DNA from: Paraburkholderia sp. BCC1886
Lineage (GTDB): Bacteria; Pseudomonadota; Gammaproteobacteria; Burkholderiales; Burkholderiaceae
Length of the DNA stretch: 64,000 nt
Direction: 5' to 3'
Assembly (NCBI RefSeq): GCF_900996245.1
Contig: NZ_CAAJGK010000034.1
Location: 62,001 to 126,000, forward strand
The position numbers and the translations under genes were made by a program. How positions within the stretch are numbered: the stretch's first letter is position 1; every line of letters begins with the position of its first letter. This document shows, in pieces, positions 43,584 through 51,698 of this stretch. The notes beneath the pieces are model-generated. The model was given only the letters and a program-made list of their open reading frames with translations. It searched no databases and was not told the DNA's origin.

Positions 43584-44378
43584 TTTCTCGCCGCCCGTTG
43601 CCGTCATCCACCCGAACCTCAACGACAGCCTCAGCGCCGCCGCGCCCAGCGTTCGCGCGGGCTCGCCGGCCAGTTCATGGTCGAAGCTGCCGCTCGGTCC
43701 CATCAGCGCGAGCACGAGGCAGATGGCGCCCGTGTGATCCAGCACCGGCGCCGCCAGCGTGCTGATACCCGGCACCGGCCGGCTGACCGCGGTATCGATG
43801 CCCGCGGCGCGAATCTGCTCGAGTCGCTGTTCGTAGCCTTCGGGCAAATCCCCAGACGCCCCCGCCAGCCGCAGATGATCCAGCGTCAGCAAACCCTGGC
43901 GCACGTCGTCCGCAACATAAGCCGAGAACACCCGGCCGATCGCCGTATTCACCAGCGACATCACCGTGCCCACCCGCAGGCTCACGTGCAGTGGCCGCGC
44001 CGACTCTTCAAGACGCACGACGGTCGGCCCAAGCGGCCCGAGCACGGCCATCGCGACGCTCATGCCGGTGGCGAGCGCCAGCCCGACCACCTCCGGCTCG
44101 GCTTCCCGGGTCGGCGACAGGCGCTGCAAGCCGATCAGCCCGAGTTCCAGCGCAAGCGGCCCAGCTTCGAAACAGCCGGACGCATCGCGCTCGAGCAAGC
44201 CGATTTTCAACAGACTGACCAGATGCGGAAACGCCTTGGCCGGCGGCATGCCCGCAGCCGCGGCCAGATCGCGCAGGTTCAGCGGCCGGGCGGCCGCCAC
44301 CAGCGCGGCGAGCAATTCGCCGGTGTTGTCGAGCGACTGGATGCCGCGCTGCGGTTTCGTTTCGAGGGAATCGCTCAT
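43581..44378 (-). CDS. IclR-family transcriptional regulator A
   Basis: The 265-residue protein has an IclR winged helix (about residues 12-75; RGIQSLDNTGELLAALVAA, LRDLAAAAGMPPAKAFPHL) and a GAF-like effector domain ending RLSLRFGW. IclR regulators commonly respond to aromatic acids. Its ATG overlaps the stop of a second IclR gene by four bases, so both are made from one message. They share KPQRGIQS and the same layout but differ through most of the effector domain, suggesting an old tandem duplication. The pair is divergent from the MBL/monooxygenase operon at 45508, the probable target. Confidence 0.9.
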   Translation of the reverse strand: MSDSLETKPQRGIQSLDNTGELLAALVAAARPLNLRDLAAAAGMPPAKAFPHLVSLLKIGLLERDASGCFEAGPLALELGLIGLQRLSPTREAEPEVVGLALATGMSVAMAVLGPLGPTVVRLEESARPLHVSLRVGTVMSLVNTAIGRVFSAYVADDVRQGLLTLDHLRLAGASGDLPEGYEQRLEQIRAAGIDTAVSRPVPGISTLAAPVLDHTGAICLVLALMGPSGSFDHELAGEPARTLGAAALRLSLRFGWMTATGGEK

Positions 44379-45235
44379 GATGCAAACGACACCGGCAAGG
44401 CCGCGCTCGCGGCCAACCCGGCGCCAATCTCCCGCGCGGCGACGAGCAGCGCGCGCGCGGTCGGCCCATCGGCGCGAACGTCGATCGCCCCGGTGGAGCC
44501 GATCACCGTCAGCGCGAGACACAAGCCGCCTTCGCGATCCAGCACGGGCGCGCTCAAACTGCTGATGCCGGGGCTCGGCGCATCGACGCTGCACGCGAGT
44601 CCGCGAGCGCGGATGTCGAGCAGATCGGCGTCGAACGCGGCGCTCTGTTCCGGCGGCGTCAGCGCTTCGCCCGACGCGCCGGACTGGTTCGCCCACATGC
44701 CGTCGAGCGCCGCACGCGGCAGGTACGCGCAGAACACCCGGCCTGTCGAGGTGGCCGGCAACGACATCACGGTGCCCACATGCAGGTTCACGTGCAGCGG
44801 AAACCCCGCGTGTTCATAACGGACGATGGTCGGCCCCTGGGGGCCGGCAATACAGATGGCGACGCTAAAGCCGATGGCTTCGGCCAGTACGGCAACCCGC
44901 GGCACGGCGGCGCGAAAAGCCGGCTGGTTCTCCAGACGCAGCAGCCCGAGACGCAGCGCCAGCGGACCGGGCTCGTAGCGCCCGGACAACTCGTCGCGCT
45001 TGATCAGCCCGAGCCGGCTCAAGCTCACCAGATACGCGTGCGCCTGGCCCGGCGCAATCTGCGCGGCGGTGGCGAGATCGGACAGTGCGAGCGGATTGCG
45101 CGCCTGAGCGAGCGCCTGCAACACCCGGCCGCCCACTTCGACGCTTTGAATACCGCGTTGCGGCTTGCCGCCCGCGACGGCGCCGGTGGGCGCGCCCGTC
45201 GCGTCAAGCGTGACCGGTTTGACTGCTTTGCTCAC
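44375..45235 (-). CDS. IclR-family transcriptional regulator B
   Basis: The 286-residue protein has a 26-residue Ala/Gly-rich leader, an IclR winged helix (about 27-90; RGIQSVEVGGRVLQALAQA, LSDLATAAQIAPGQAHAYL) and an effector domain with FSVAICIAGPQGPTIVRYEHAG and a final SLSAPVLDREGGLCLAL. It is the promoter-proximal member of the overlapping IclR pair. The region upstream, shared with the MBL/monooxygenase operon, carries a consensus-like sigma-70 promoter facing that operon and a GTAT-N4-ATAC palindrome ten bases before its -35 box. Confidence 0.9.
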   Translation of the reverse strand: MSKAVKPVTLDATGAPTGAVAGGKPQRGIQSVEVGGRVLQALAQARNPLALSDLATAAQIAPGQAHAYLVSLSRLGLIKRDELSGRYEPGPLALRLGLLRLENQPAFRAAVPRVAVLAEAIGFSVAICIAGPQGPTIVRYEHAGFPLHVNLHVGTVMSLPATSTGRVFCAYLPRAALDGMWANQSGASGEALTPPEQSAAFDADLLDIRARGLACSVDAPSPGISSLSAPVLDREGGLCLALTVIGSTGAIDVRADGPTARALLVAAREIGAGLAASAALPVSFAS

Positions 45236-45329
45236 ACCGCGCTCGTCCGTGAAAAGGGTCCATGTTAAACGAAGGCCTGCCTGTCAGGCCCGCGCTGCCA
45301 GATGTGATCTTACCGGCCAGAAAATTTGC

Positions 45330-45341
45330 GTATAGCGATAC
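45330..45341. promoter_or_regulatory. Candidate IclR operator
   Basis: GTATAGCGATAC has perfect four-base arms around a four-base centre and lies nine bases before the -35 box of the plus-strand promoter, a position fitting an IclR-type activator. Confidence 0.4.
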
Positions 45342-45350
45342 ATTTCGCCA

Positions 45351-45380
45351 TTGACAAATAACTGGGCGTCGCCCTAATAT
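45351..45380 (+). promoter_or_regulatory. Sigma-70 promoter of the MBL/monooxygenase operon
   Basis: TTGACA (45351-45356) and TAATAT (45375-45380) are separated by 18 bases. The -35 box is a perfect match to consensus. The first gene starts at 45508, leaving a 5' leader of roughly 120 bases. Confidence 0.65.
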
Positions 45381-45507
45381 GCCTTCACCCCGACGTACCG
45401 GTGCAGTCACAGAGTCAAACGGGGCGAGACAATCCTCCAATACCGCACGCTTCTACGCTGCGTCCGGCCATGTCTCGCCTCCCAACCAACTTTTGAGGGA
45501 GACAAAC

Positions 45508-46467
45508 ATGGCAAAGGCATTCGCATCCCAGGCAGACCTGGAAGTCAAGAAAGTCACGTGGACCCAGCTGTCTGAAAACGCTTACGCATACACCGCCGAA
45601 GGCGACCCGAACTCAGGCGTGATCATCGGCGACGACGGCGTGCTGATCGTCGATACGACCGCGACGCCGGCCATGGCGCAAGACCTCATCGCGAAGATTC
45701 GCAGCGTCACCGACAAGCCCATCAAATACGTCGTGCTGTCGCATTACCACGCAGTGCGCGTGCTCGGCGCTTCGGCGTATTTCGAGGAAGGCGCGCAGGA
45801 AATCATCGCGAGCCGCGGCACGTGGGAAATGATCGTCGAGCGCGGCGAAGCGGACATGAAGTCGGAAATCGAACGCTTCCCGCGTCTGTTCGCGGGTGTC
45901 GAAACGGTGCCCGGTCTGACGTGGCCGACGCTCGTGTTCGAGAAGGAAATCACGCTGTTTCTCGGCAAGCTCGAAGTGCGCATCGCGCATCTGGGCGCCG
46001 GTCATACGAAGGGCGACACCATCGCGTGGCTGCCGTCGCAAAAGGTGCTGTTCTCCGGCGATCTGGTCGAATACGACGCGGCCTGCTATTGCGGCGACGC
46101 GCAACTCGAACAGTGGCCGGCCACGCTCGAAGCGCTGCGCGCGCTGAACGCCGAGAAGCTGGTGCCGGGCCGCGGTCCCGCACTGCTGTCGCCGGCCGAC
46201 GTGAACAAGGGCCTCGACTATACGAAAGACTTCGTCACTACCCTGCTGCAGGCCGGCCGCGAAGCATTCGAACAGAAGCTCGATCTGAAGGGCGCGATGG
46301 CGCATACGCGCAAGGCCATGGATCCGAAGTTCGGCCATGTGTTCATCTACGAGCATTGCCTGCCGTTCGACGTGTCGCGTGCCTTCGACGAAGCCAGCGG
46401 CATCGCGCATCCGCGTATCTGGACCGCGCAGCGCGACAAGGAAATGTGGGACGCGCTGCAGGCCTGA
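45508..46467 (+). CDS. MBL-fold hydrolase with an altered metal site
   Basis: The 319-residue protein has the metallo-beta-lactamase fold with H79 and H81 in SHYHAVR, H166 in LGAGHTKGDT and D185 in LFSGD. The usual HxHxDH is changed (positions 83-84 are Val-Arg) and the usual PGHG is PGRG (R222). So the ligands of the first metal are kept while those of the second are lost together. A single-metal enzyme, or a redox role as in the mono-iron sulfur dioxygenase branch, is possible. GAGGGAGAC precedes the ATG. It starts an operon with a flavin monooxygenase and a DUF2783 protein, facing two IclR regulators, so it may hydrolyse a lactone, thioester or ring-cleavage product of aromatic breakdown. 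Confidence 0.85.
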   Translation: MAKAFASQADLEVKKVTWTQLSENAYAYTAEGDPNSGVIIGDDGVLIVDTTATPAMAQDLIAKIRSVTDKPIKYVVLSHYHAVRVLGASAYFEEGAQEIIASRGTWEMIVERGEADMKSEIERFPRLFAGVETVPGLTWPTLVFEKEITLFLGKLEVRIAHLGAGHTKGDTIAWLPSQKVLFSGDLVEYDAACYCGDAQLEQWPATLEALRALNAEKLVPGRGPALLSPADVNKGLDYTKDFVTTLLQAGREAFEQKLDLKGAMAHTRKAMDPKFGHVFIYEHCLPFDVSRAFDEASGIAHPRIWTAQRDKEMWDALQA

Positions 46468-46511
46468 CGCCAGCGTTGCATAGAAAAAGTCGAGAGGGAC
46501 GGAGACACGAG

Positions 46512-48260
46512 ATGAGCATCGACTACCAGAGGCTGTCGTTCAAATACCAGCCGTGCCGGGAACAAATGGCGCAACCGGCGCAAGCGGCGCAAGCAGCGCA
46601 AGCAGCGCAATCGCAAACCGGCGCAAGCGAAGCCGCTTATCCGGTGATCGTGGTCGGCGCGGGGCCGGTCGGTCTCGCGACTGCGATCGACATCGCGCAG
46701 CAGGGCGTGCCGGTCGTGCTGGTGGACGACGATTGTTCGCTGTCCACAGGTTCGCGGGCAATCTGCTTTTCCAAGCGTTCGCTGGATATTTTCGACCGGC
46801 TGGGTTGCGGTCAGCGGATGGTGGAGAAGGGCGTCAGCTGGAATGTCGGCAAGGTGTTCCTGCAGGACGATCTCGTGTACACGTTCAATCTGCAGCCGGA
46901 GTCGGGGCATCATCGGCCTGCGTTCATCAACCTGCAGCAGTATTACGTCGAAGGCTTTCTGCTGGAACGCGCGCAGCAGATGGACAACCTCGAGATCCGC
47001 TGGAAGAGCAAAGTGGTCGGCGTGCAGCAGAACGGCGCGCCGGGCACGGCAGACGCCGGCGTCACCCTCACGGTGGACACGCCCGACGGACAGTACCCCT
47101 TACGCGGCCGCTACGTGGTGGCCGCCGACGGTTCACGCAGTCCCATGCGCACGTTGATGGGACTGGACAGCAAGGGCGTGACTTTCAAAGACCGTTTCCT
47201 GATTGCCGATGTGAAGATGGAAGCGGAATTCCCCACCGAACGCTGGTTCTGGTTCGATCCGCCGTTTCATCCGAATCAGTCGGTGTTGTTGCATCGTCAA
47301 CCGGACAACGTGTGGCGTATCGATTTCCAGCTGGGCTGGGACGCCGATCCGGTGCTGGAGAAAACCCCGGAACGTGTCATTCCCCGTGTGCGTGCGCTGC
47401 TCGGGCCGGACGCGAAGTTCGAACTGGAATGGGTTAGCGTCTACACGTTTTCTTGTCTGCGGATGGATCGCTTCCGGCACGGCAACGTGCTGTTCGCGGG
47501 CGACTCGGCGCATGGCGTGTCGCCGTTCGGCGCGCGCGGCGCGAATAGCGGCGTGCAGGACGCGGAAAACCTCGCGTGGAAGCTGGCGATGGTGCTGGAA
47601 GGCCGCGCGTCCGACGCGCTGCTCGATACCTACGCAAGCGAGCGGGAATATGCCGCCGACGAAAACATCCGCAACTCAACCCGCTCGACCGATTTCATCA
47701 CGCCGAAAAGTCCGGTGAGCCGCGTGTTCCGCGATGCGGTGTTGAAGCTGGCGCGGCAGCATCCGTTCGCGCGGCAACTGACGAATAGCGGGCGCCTGTC
47801 GGTCCCGGCCGTGTTGCGCGACTCGCCGCTCAATACCGCGGACGTTGAGCGTTTCGAAGGCAATATGGTGCCGGGTGCATCGTGCGTCGATGCACCGGTC
47901 GAGCTGGCAGGTCAGGCCGCGTGGTTGTTGCCGCAACTCGGTCAGCAATTTACCGGCGTGTTGTTCGGCGGCGCGCAGGGTGTCGATGCGGGCACCCAAG
48001 CCGCACTCGATGTTTTGCGCAGCGGGCCGATTCCGCTGAATCTGGTGGTCGTGACGAGCGAGGCGAAGGCCGATGAGGTGCCGGGTGCAACGACGATCCA
48101 CGATATCGAAGGCCTGGTCAACGCGCGCTACGACGCGCAGCCGGGCACGTTCTATCTGATTCGTCCCGATCAACACGTGTGCGCGCGTTGGCGTCGACTC
48201 GACACGCACGCCGTCGAGCAGGCGTTGAAGCGCGCGTTATGTGTCGAGGGCACGGCCTGA
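46512..48260 (+). CDS. FAD-dependent aromatic monooxygenase (class A, MhpA/PobA-like)
   Basis: The 582-residue flavoprotein has the three class-A motifs: GAGPVGLATAIDIA (FAD ADP part, about residues 50-63), the DG motif VAADGSRSPMR (near 205) and GDSAHGVSPFGARGANSGVQDAENLAWKL (near 335). A thioredoxin-like C-terminal domain follows, as in phenol hydroxylase and MhpA. It should hydroxylate a phenolic ring with NAD(P)H and oxygen in the cytosol. The first 40 residues include an AQAAQAAQ simple repeat unlike relatives. It lies 44 bases after the MBL gene, with GAGGGACGGAGACACGAG before the ATG, and 50 bases before the DUF2783 gene. Confidence 0.92.
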   Translation: MSIDYQRLSFKYQPCREQMAQPAQAAQAAQAAQSQTGASEAAYPVIVVGAGPVGLATAIDIAQQGVPVVLVDDDCSLSTGSRAICFSKRSLDIFDRLGCGQRMVEKGVSWNVGKVFLQDDLVYTFNLQPESGHHRPAFINLQQYYVEGFLLERAQQMDNLEIRWKSKVVGVQQNGAPGTADAGVTLTVDTPDGQYPLRGRYVVAADGSRSPMRTLMGLDSKGVTFKDRFLIADVKMEAEFPTERWFWFDPPFHPNQSVLLHRQPDNVWRIDFQLGWDADPVLEKTPERVIPRVRALLGPDAKFELEWVSVYTFSCLRMDRFRHGNVLFAGDSAHGVSPFGARGANSGVQDAENLAWKLAMVLEGRASDALLDTYASEREYAADENIRNSTRSTDFITPKSPVSRVFRDAVLKLARQHPFARQLTNSGRLSVPAVLRDSPLNTADVERFEGNMVPGASCVDAPVELAGQAAWLLPQLGQQFTGVLFGGAQGVDAGTQAALDVLRSGPIPLNLVVVTSEAKADEVPGATTIHDIEGLVNARYDAQPGTFYLIRPDQHVCARWRRLDTHAVEQALKRALCVEGTA

Positions 48261-48287
48261 CGTTGATGTTGACGCTGACGCTGACGC
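48258..48287 (+). repeat. Five-copy hexamer repeat (TGACGC/TGACGT)
   Basis: Five consecutive TGAYGY hexamers begin at the stop codon of the monooxygenase gene and fill much of the gap to the DUF2783 gene. It is a simple repeat; no function is apparent. Confidence 0.8.
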
Positions 48288-48310
48288 AAAAGAAATAGCA
48301 GGAGACAGAC

Positions 48311-48547
48311 ATGACTTTGAACACGCAACCCAATCTCGCCCGCCCCGACGATTTCTACGAGGCGTTGATCGACATGCATCGCGATCTCGACGATGCGCAA
48401 AGCCAGTCGGCGAACGCGCAACTCATTTTGCTGCTCGCAAACCATATCGGCGATCACGCTACGTTGCTCGAAGCCATGCGTTTCGCGCGCGATGGTGCGG
48501 CCCAGCCCGCGACACGCGCAGCCGATGCGCATCCGCTGGCCGCCTGA
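48311..48547 (+). CDS. DUF2783 family small protein
   Basis: The 78-residue protein matches the DUF2783 family: RPDDFYEALIDMHRDLDDAQS followed by NAQLILLLANHIGD and a helical end. Members are short, soluble and typically encoded directly after a class-A flavin monooxygenase, as here, which suggests a role with that enzyme, but none has a proven function that I know of. CAGGAGACAGAC gives a good ribosome site. It is the last gene of the MBL/monooxygenase operon. Confidence 0.85.
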   Translation: MTLNTQPNLARPDDFYEALIDMHRDLDDAQSQSANAQLILLLANHIGDHATLLEAMRFARDGAAQPATRAADAHPLAA

Positions 48548-48601
48548 GATTCGATACGGATATCGGGTACAGTCGCGCATAGTGCGCACTCCCGTTATCC
48601 G

Positions 48602-49285
48602 ATGCCTTCGATTCAATCCATTCCGCTGCAGCATGAAGGCCCTGCCGATATCGCGCTGTCGCGTGTCGATTGCGCGTTCGACCGGTCGCTCGACGACGCG
48701 GCCTTCGCCGCGCTCAGCGACGACGAACTCGCCCGCGCACGACGCTTTCTCCGCCATGAAGATACGATCCGCTTCGCGTCGGTACGCGCCGCATTGCGCG
48801 AGCAACTCGCGGCGCATCTGCGGATGGCGGCTCGCGACATAAGTTTCTCTGTCGATACGAACGGCCGCCCGTATCTCGTCGATACGCCCGCGTGTGACTT
48901 CAACGTATCGCATGCGGGGGGCTATGGGCTGATTGCGCTGTCGCGCACGCGACGGGTCGGCGTGGATATCGAGCGCCTCAAACCCGGGTTCGACTGGCGG
49001 TCCATTTCGCGCCTGACGCTCGACGCCGAGGAGATCGCGTGGATCGAACGCCTCGACAAAAGCGCGCGCGATGCCGCGTTTTACGATGCATGGGTAGCGA
49101 AGGAAGCGCTCGTGAAGACCACCGGCGCCGGTATCGCGCACGGCTTGCAGCATCTCACGGTGTTGCCGCGCGAGGGTCGCGAAGTGACACTGCGCAAACA
49201 GATTCCCGCCGACATGCAGACTGTCGCCGCGCATTGGATCACGGCGCCGGCGGGTTATGCCGCGTGTCTCGCCTGGTCGCGCTAG
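48602..49285 (+). CDS. 4'-phosphopantetheinyl transferase (Sfp type)
   Basis: The 227-residue enzyme has the Sfp-superfamily motifs: RFASVRAALREQLA near 58-70, NGRPYL (88-92), FNVSHA (100-105), VGVDIE (119-124, with Mg ligands D122 and E124) and WVAKEALVK (164-172). It transfers phosphopantetheine from CoA to carrier proteins of nonribosomal peptide, polyketide or fatty-acid synthases. A carrier gene is not nearby, so it probably serves systems elsewhere in the genome. The ATG at 48602 lies 54 bases after the DUF2783 gene. Its stop overlaps by three bases the stop of a convergent gene encoding a degenerate member of the same superfamily. Confidence 0.93.
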   Translation: MPSIQSIPLQHEGPADIALSRVDCAFDRSLDDAAFAALSDDELARARRFLRHEDTIRFASVRAALREQLAAHLRMAARDISFSVDTNGRPYLVDTPACDFNVSHAGGYGLIALSRTRRVGVDIERLKPGFDWRSISRLTLDAEEIAWIERLDKSARDAAFYDAWVAKEALVKTTGAGIAHGLQHLTVLPREGREVTLRKQIPADMQTVAAHWITAPAGYAACLAWSR

Positions 49286-50163
49286 GCGTCCGGCTTGTCG
49301 AACACGAGCACCTTCGGCCAGCCGATCATGTGCACGCGGGTGAGCGGTAGCGCCATCGTGACCGCTGCGCGTATCTTGCCGGCCATCGGCAGATCGAGCA
49401 CTTTCCATGCGCCCTGTCCGGCGAGGTCCAGTGTGCAGGCGTGGGCGTCGGTTGCGAGTGCCTGCGCATGCACGCCGCTATCCACGTCCGCCGGCGGCTG
49501 GCGCAACGCACTGCACAGGCTGTCATAGCGCGCGCGGCGTCGGGCGATGTGTGGCGTGGCTTCGGGCGACGGTGTCGGCGACGGCACCGCCACACTGACG
49601 CCGAGCGCGGCGGTCGCAATGCCGATCACGATCCAGATACCGCCGTAAGCGATGTCGATGACGATTGCGGGTCCATCCGCGGGATGCTGCGCGCGCAGTT
49701 TCTCCTGACCGTCGTCCTGCAGATCGACTTCATCGGGCGCGCAGTGGAACAGATGTGCGACGATCCAGCGCGCCACCACGCGCGCGCTGATGAAGCGCTT
49801 GCGCAAGGCGGCATTCGGGTGCATCCGCGCGCGCTCGCGTTCGCTGCGGGATAGCCACGTATCGCCTTCCTGTACCGGCACCGGCAGCCATTCGCAACGG
49901 AAACGCCATACCTGTAGCTCGCCGGTGCGTGGCGTCGTGATGGCGCGCGGATAAGCGCGCGTCAACGGATAGGAGAAGCATTCCGGGGTGGTGAGCGCCG
50001 CCGGTGTGAGGCGTGCCGGATGCCCGGCGCTCACGTGCCGGAGCGTAGAAGAGCGGCTGAGCTCGTCCCGGTTTGCTGGCGCAGGTTCGGATGTCTCCTG
50101 CCGGATGTCTCGCTCCGATAGCCATTCCGATGGTGTTTGTTTTTGTGCCGACTGCGATCCCAT
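49282..50163 (-). CDS. Degenerate PPTase-like protein
   Basis: The 293-residue protein keeps the outline of the Sfp superfamily: an N-terminal WLSRSERERARMHPNAALRK, then KRFISARVVARWIVAHLF, then IVIDIAYGGIWIVIGIATAALGVSVAVP, which aligns with the usual FNLSHS...VGVDIE stretch. The Mg-binding aspartate and glutamate are missing (GVSVAV), and no WxxKEA motif follows. It is therefore probably not a transferase. The C-terminal 90 residues (KVLDLPMAGKIRAAVTMALP) are not like PPTases. GAGG lies upstream of the ATG at 50163; the frame opens earlier, inside the preceding gene. It is 11 bases downstream of an unknown gene and convergent with the intact PPTase. Confidence 0.65.
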   Translation of the reverse strand: MGSQSAQKQTPSEWLSERDIRQETSEPAPANRDELSRSSTLRHVSAGHPARLTPAALTTPECFSYPLTRAYPRAITTPRTGELQVWRFRCEWLPVPVQEGDTWLSRSERERARMHPNAALRKRFISARVVARWIVAHLFHCAPDEVDLQDDGQEKLRAQHPADGPAIVIDIAYGGIWIVIGIATAALGVSVAVPSPTPSPEATPHIARRRARYDSLCSALRQPPADVDSGVHAQALATDAHACTLDLAGQGAWKVLDLPMAGKIRAAVTMALPLTRVHMIGWPKVLVFDKPDA

Positions 50164-50174
50164 GCGTTGCGTCC

Positions 50175-50654
50175 TCAATGCATATAACTGACGCGGCGCG
50201 CCTGCATGTCGAGCTCGACACCGGCATCCAGCAGATCGATGGCGAACCAGCGGATCAGCTTCAATACGCCGCTCACTGCGGGCCCGGGCAGCCACTCGCT
50301 CAGCATGCGCAACGCGGCGCCGCTATGGGTTCGCTGCAACAGCGCGATGGTTTGCAGAATTACCGCTTCGTCCTTGCCGAGCTCGCTCGCGCAACGGCAA
50401 CGCATGTCGAGCGGGCGATACGACACGCGCATCAGCGAACGCATCAGCAGATCGAAATGCTCGATACCGTCCTGGCGCAAACCCACGCCGCTCAGAATGT
50501 CGCGCCAGTTCACGCCGCCGCGTGCGGTTTCGCAGGCCGGCCGCAGCCAGGTGCGCACGGCGCTCAGGACCGTGCGCGCGGGCGCATCGGCGGACTCGGC
50601 AGTGTGGTCGTCGATCAGTTCGGGACGGCTGCTGTATTGAGAGCGGAAGTTCAT
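50175..50654 (-). CDS. Hypothetical protein (159 aa), partner of the PPTase-like gene
   Basis: I do not recognise this protein. It is soluble, helical and has no signal peptide; the middle contains RYSYRP-like basic segments and the C-terminal half (DEAVILQTIALLQRTHSG, then LPGPAVSGVLKLIRWFAIDLL) suggests a compact helical domain. AGGAG stands six bases before the ATG at 50654. Its stop is 11 bases before the degenerate PPTase gene, so the two are probably one transcript and may act together. Confidence 0.7.
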   Translation of the reverse strand: MNFRSQYSSRPELIDDHTAESADAPARTVLSAVRTWLRPACETARGGVNWRDILSGVGLRQDGIEHFDLLMRSLMRVSYRPLDMRCRCASELGKDEAVILQTIALLQRTHSGAALRMLSEWLPGPAVSGVLKLIRWFAIDLLDAGVELDMQARRVSYMH

Positions 50655-50760
50655 CGAGGCTCCTGAATGGACACGGTCCAATGAGCGCGCCGGCCGGTTG
50701 AACGGTTGCCGCGTCGCAGGCCAGCGCTTGTCGCGTGCGACGGATAGGCGTTGGCGCAAC

Positions 50761-50805
50761 GGGTGCGCCGGGTGTGTCGGGTGCGCCGGGTGTCCGGGTG
50801 GGTCG
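50761..50805. repeat. Imperfect tandem repeat of GGGTGYGYC
   Basis: Five imperfect nine-base units of the type GGGTGCGCC/GGGTGTGTC lie in the gap between the nitroreductase stop and the 159-aa gene. It is a GC-rich simple repeat without evident structure. Confidence 0.7.
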
Positions 50806-50814
50806 GCTGTGTAA

Positions 50815-51441
50815 TCAGGCGCGCGTCGGTGCGTGCCATTCGCGCAGATGCTCGCTGCGCGGCGGACGGACCGGCGCCGCTGTGCGCGTCGTCGCGGTAC
50901 CGATGAACAGGAAGCCGAGCAGCCGTTCGTTGTCCGCGAAACCTAGCGCGTCGTGCAGACCGGGCTCGTAGCTGTCCGGCCCGGTGGCCCAGAAGCCGCC
51001 GTAGCCGAGCGCGTGGATGGCGTTAAGCATGTTCATCGTGGCGGCGCCGACGGCCAGCAACTGCTCCAGTTCCGGCACCTTCTTATGCGGCGTCACGGCC
51101 GCGCCGAGCGCGATGACGAGCGGCGCGGCAAAGGCTTTCTGCCGCCGGTGCGCGTGCGCGGAACGCGGTTCCTCGGGATTGCGGGCATGGGCGGCATCCA
51201 CCAGCACGTCGCCGAGCGCGCCGCGCGCTTCGCCGCGAATTGCGACGAAGCGCCACGGCCGCAGATTGCCGTGATCGGGCGCGCGCAGCGCGGCGTCGAC
51301 GATCAGGTCGAGTTCGGCATCCGCCGGACCGGGTTCGCTCAACGGCCATTCGGATTGGCGCGATAGCAGCATGTCGAGTGCAGCGGAAGCAGCAGGGGAG
51401 CGCGTCGAGGGTTCGGCTTGGGACAGTTCTAACGTGGTCAT
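50815..51441 (-). CDS. Nitroreductase family protein (YdjA-like)
   Basis: The 208-residue flavoprotein has the nitroreductase FMN-binding pattern of the YdjA subgroup: LMLLSRQS-type start, then APDHGNLRPWRFVAIRG (about residues 53-70), VGAATMNMLNAIHALGYGGFWATG (near 135-158) and the late LGFLFIGT. It reduces nitro compounds or quinones with NAD(P)H as a homodimer; the native substrate is unknown. The ATG at 51441 is preferred to 51483. A Fur-box-like palindrome lies about 55-80 bases upstream. It is divergent from the MFS gene at 51699. Confidence 0.88.
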   Translation of the reverse strand: MTTLELSQAEPSTRSPAASAALDMLLSRQSEWPLSEPGPADAELDLIVDAALRAPDHGNLRPWRFVAIRGEARGALGDVLVDAAHARNPEEPRSAHAHRRQKAFAAPLVIALGAAVTPHKKVPELEQLLAVGAATMNMLNAIHALGYGGFWATGPDSYEPGLHDALGFADNERLLGFLFIGTATTRTAAPVRPPRSEHLREWHAPTRA

Positions 51442-51493
51442 GTTTGGCTTCGGGCTAAGTGCATGCGTTGCATGATGAGCCAATTCTCACGTA

Positions 51494-51520
51494 AATGCAA
51501 ATCATTCGCATTTGCAAATG
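51494..51520. promoter_or_regulatory. Fur-box-like palindrome
   Basis: ATGCAAATCATTCGCAT (51495-51511) is a 17-bp palindrome with one mismatched pair around a central C, containing the AATCATT core of Fur boxes. It overlaps a perfect CATTTGCAAATG palindrome (51509-51520). It lies 54 bases upstream of the nitroreductase start. Confidence 0.5.
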
Positions 51521-51698
51521 CTGGATGGATCGTTACGGTTTATTGAAAAGCGAACCACCGGATCAACCCTAATTCGCAACTAACGGTCGATGCCGACCGA
51601 CCTCGCCCCGATATGATGGCGAGGCGGCGCGACCCGGCTCACCGCCCCGACCGGCTGGCAGCCCGACCGGCCGCATTTTCATCCACTTTCGACCGCCC

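Noticed and set aside
46567..46614. GCGCAAGCA repeat in the monooxygenase as a possible frameshift hot spot
   Set aside because: The frame is open through it and the unit is nine bases, so it only adds AQA residues to a non-catalytic N terminus.
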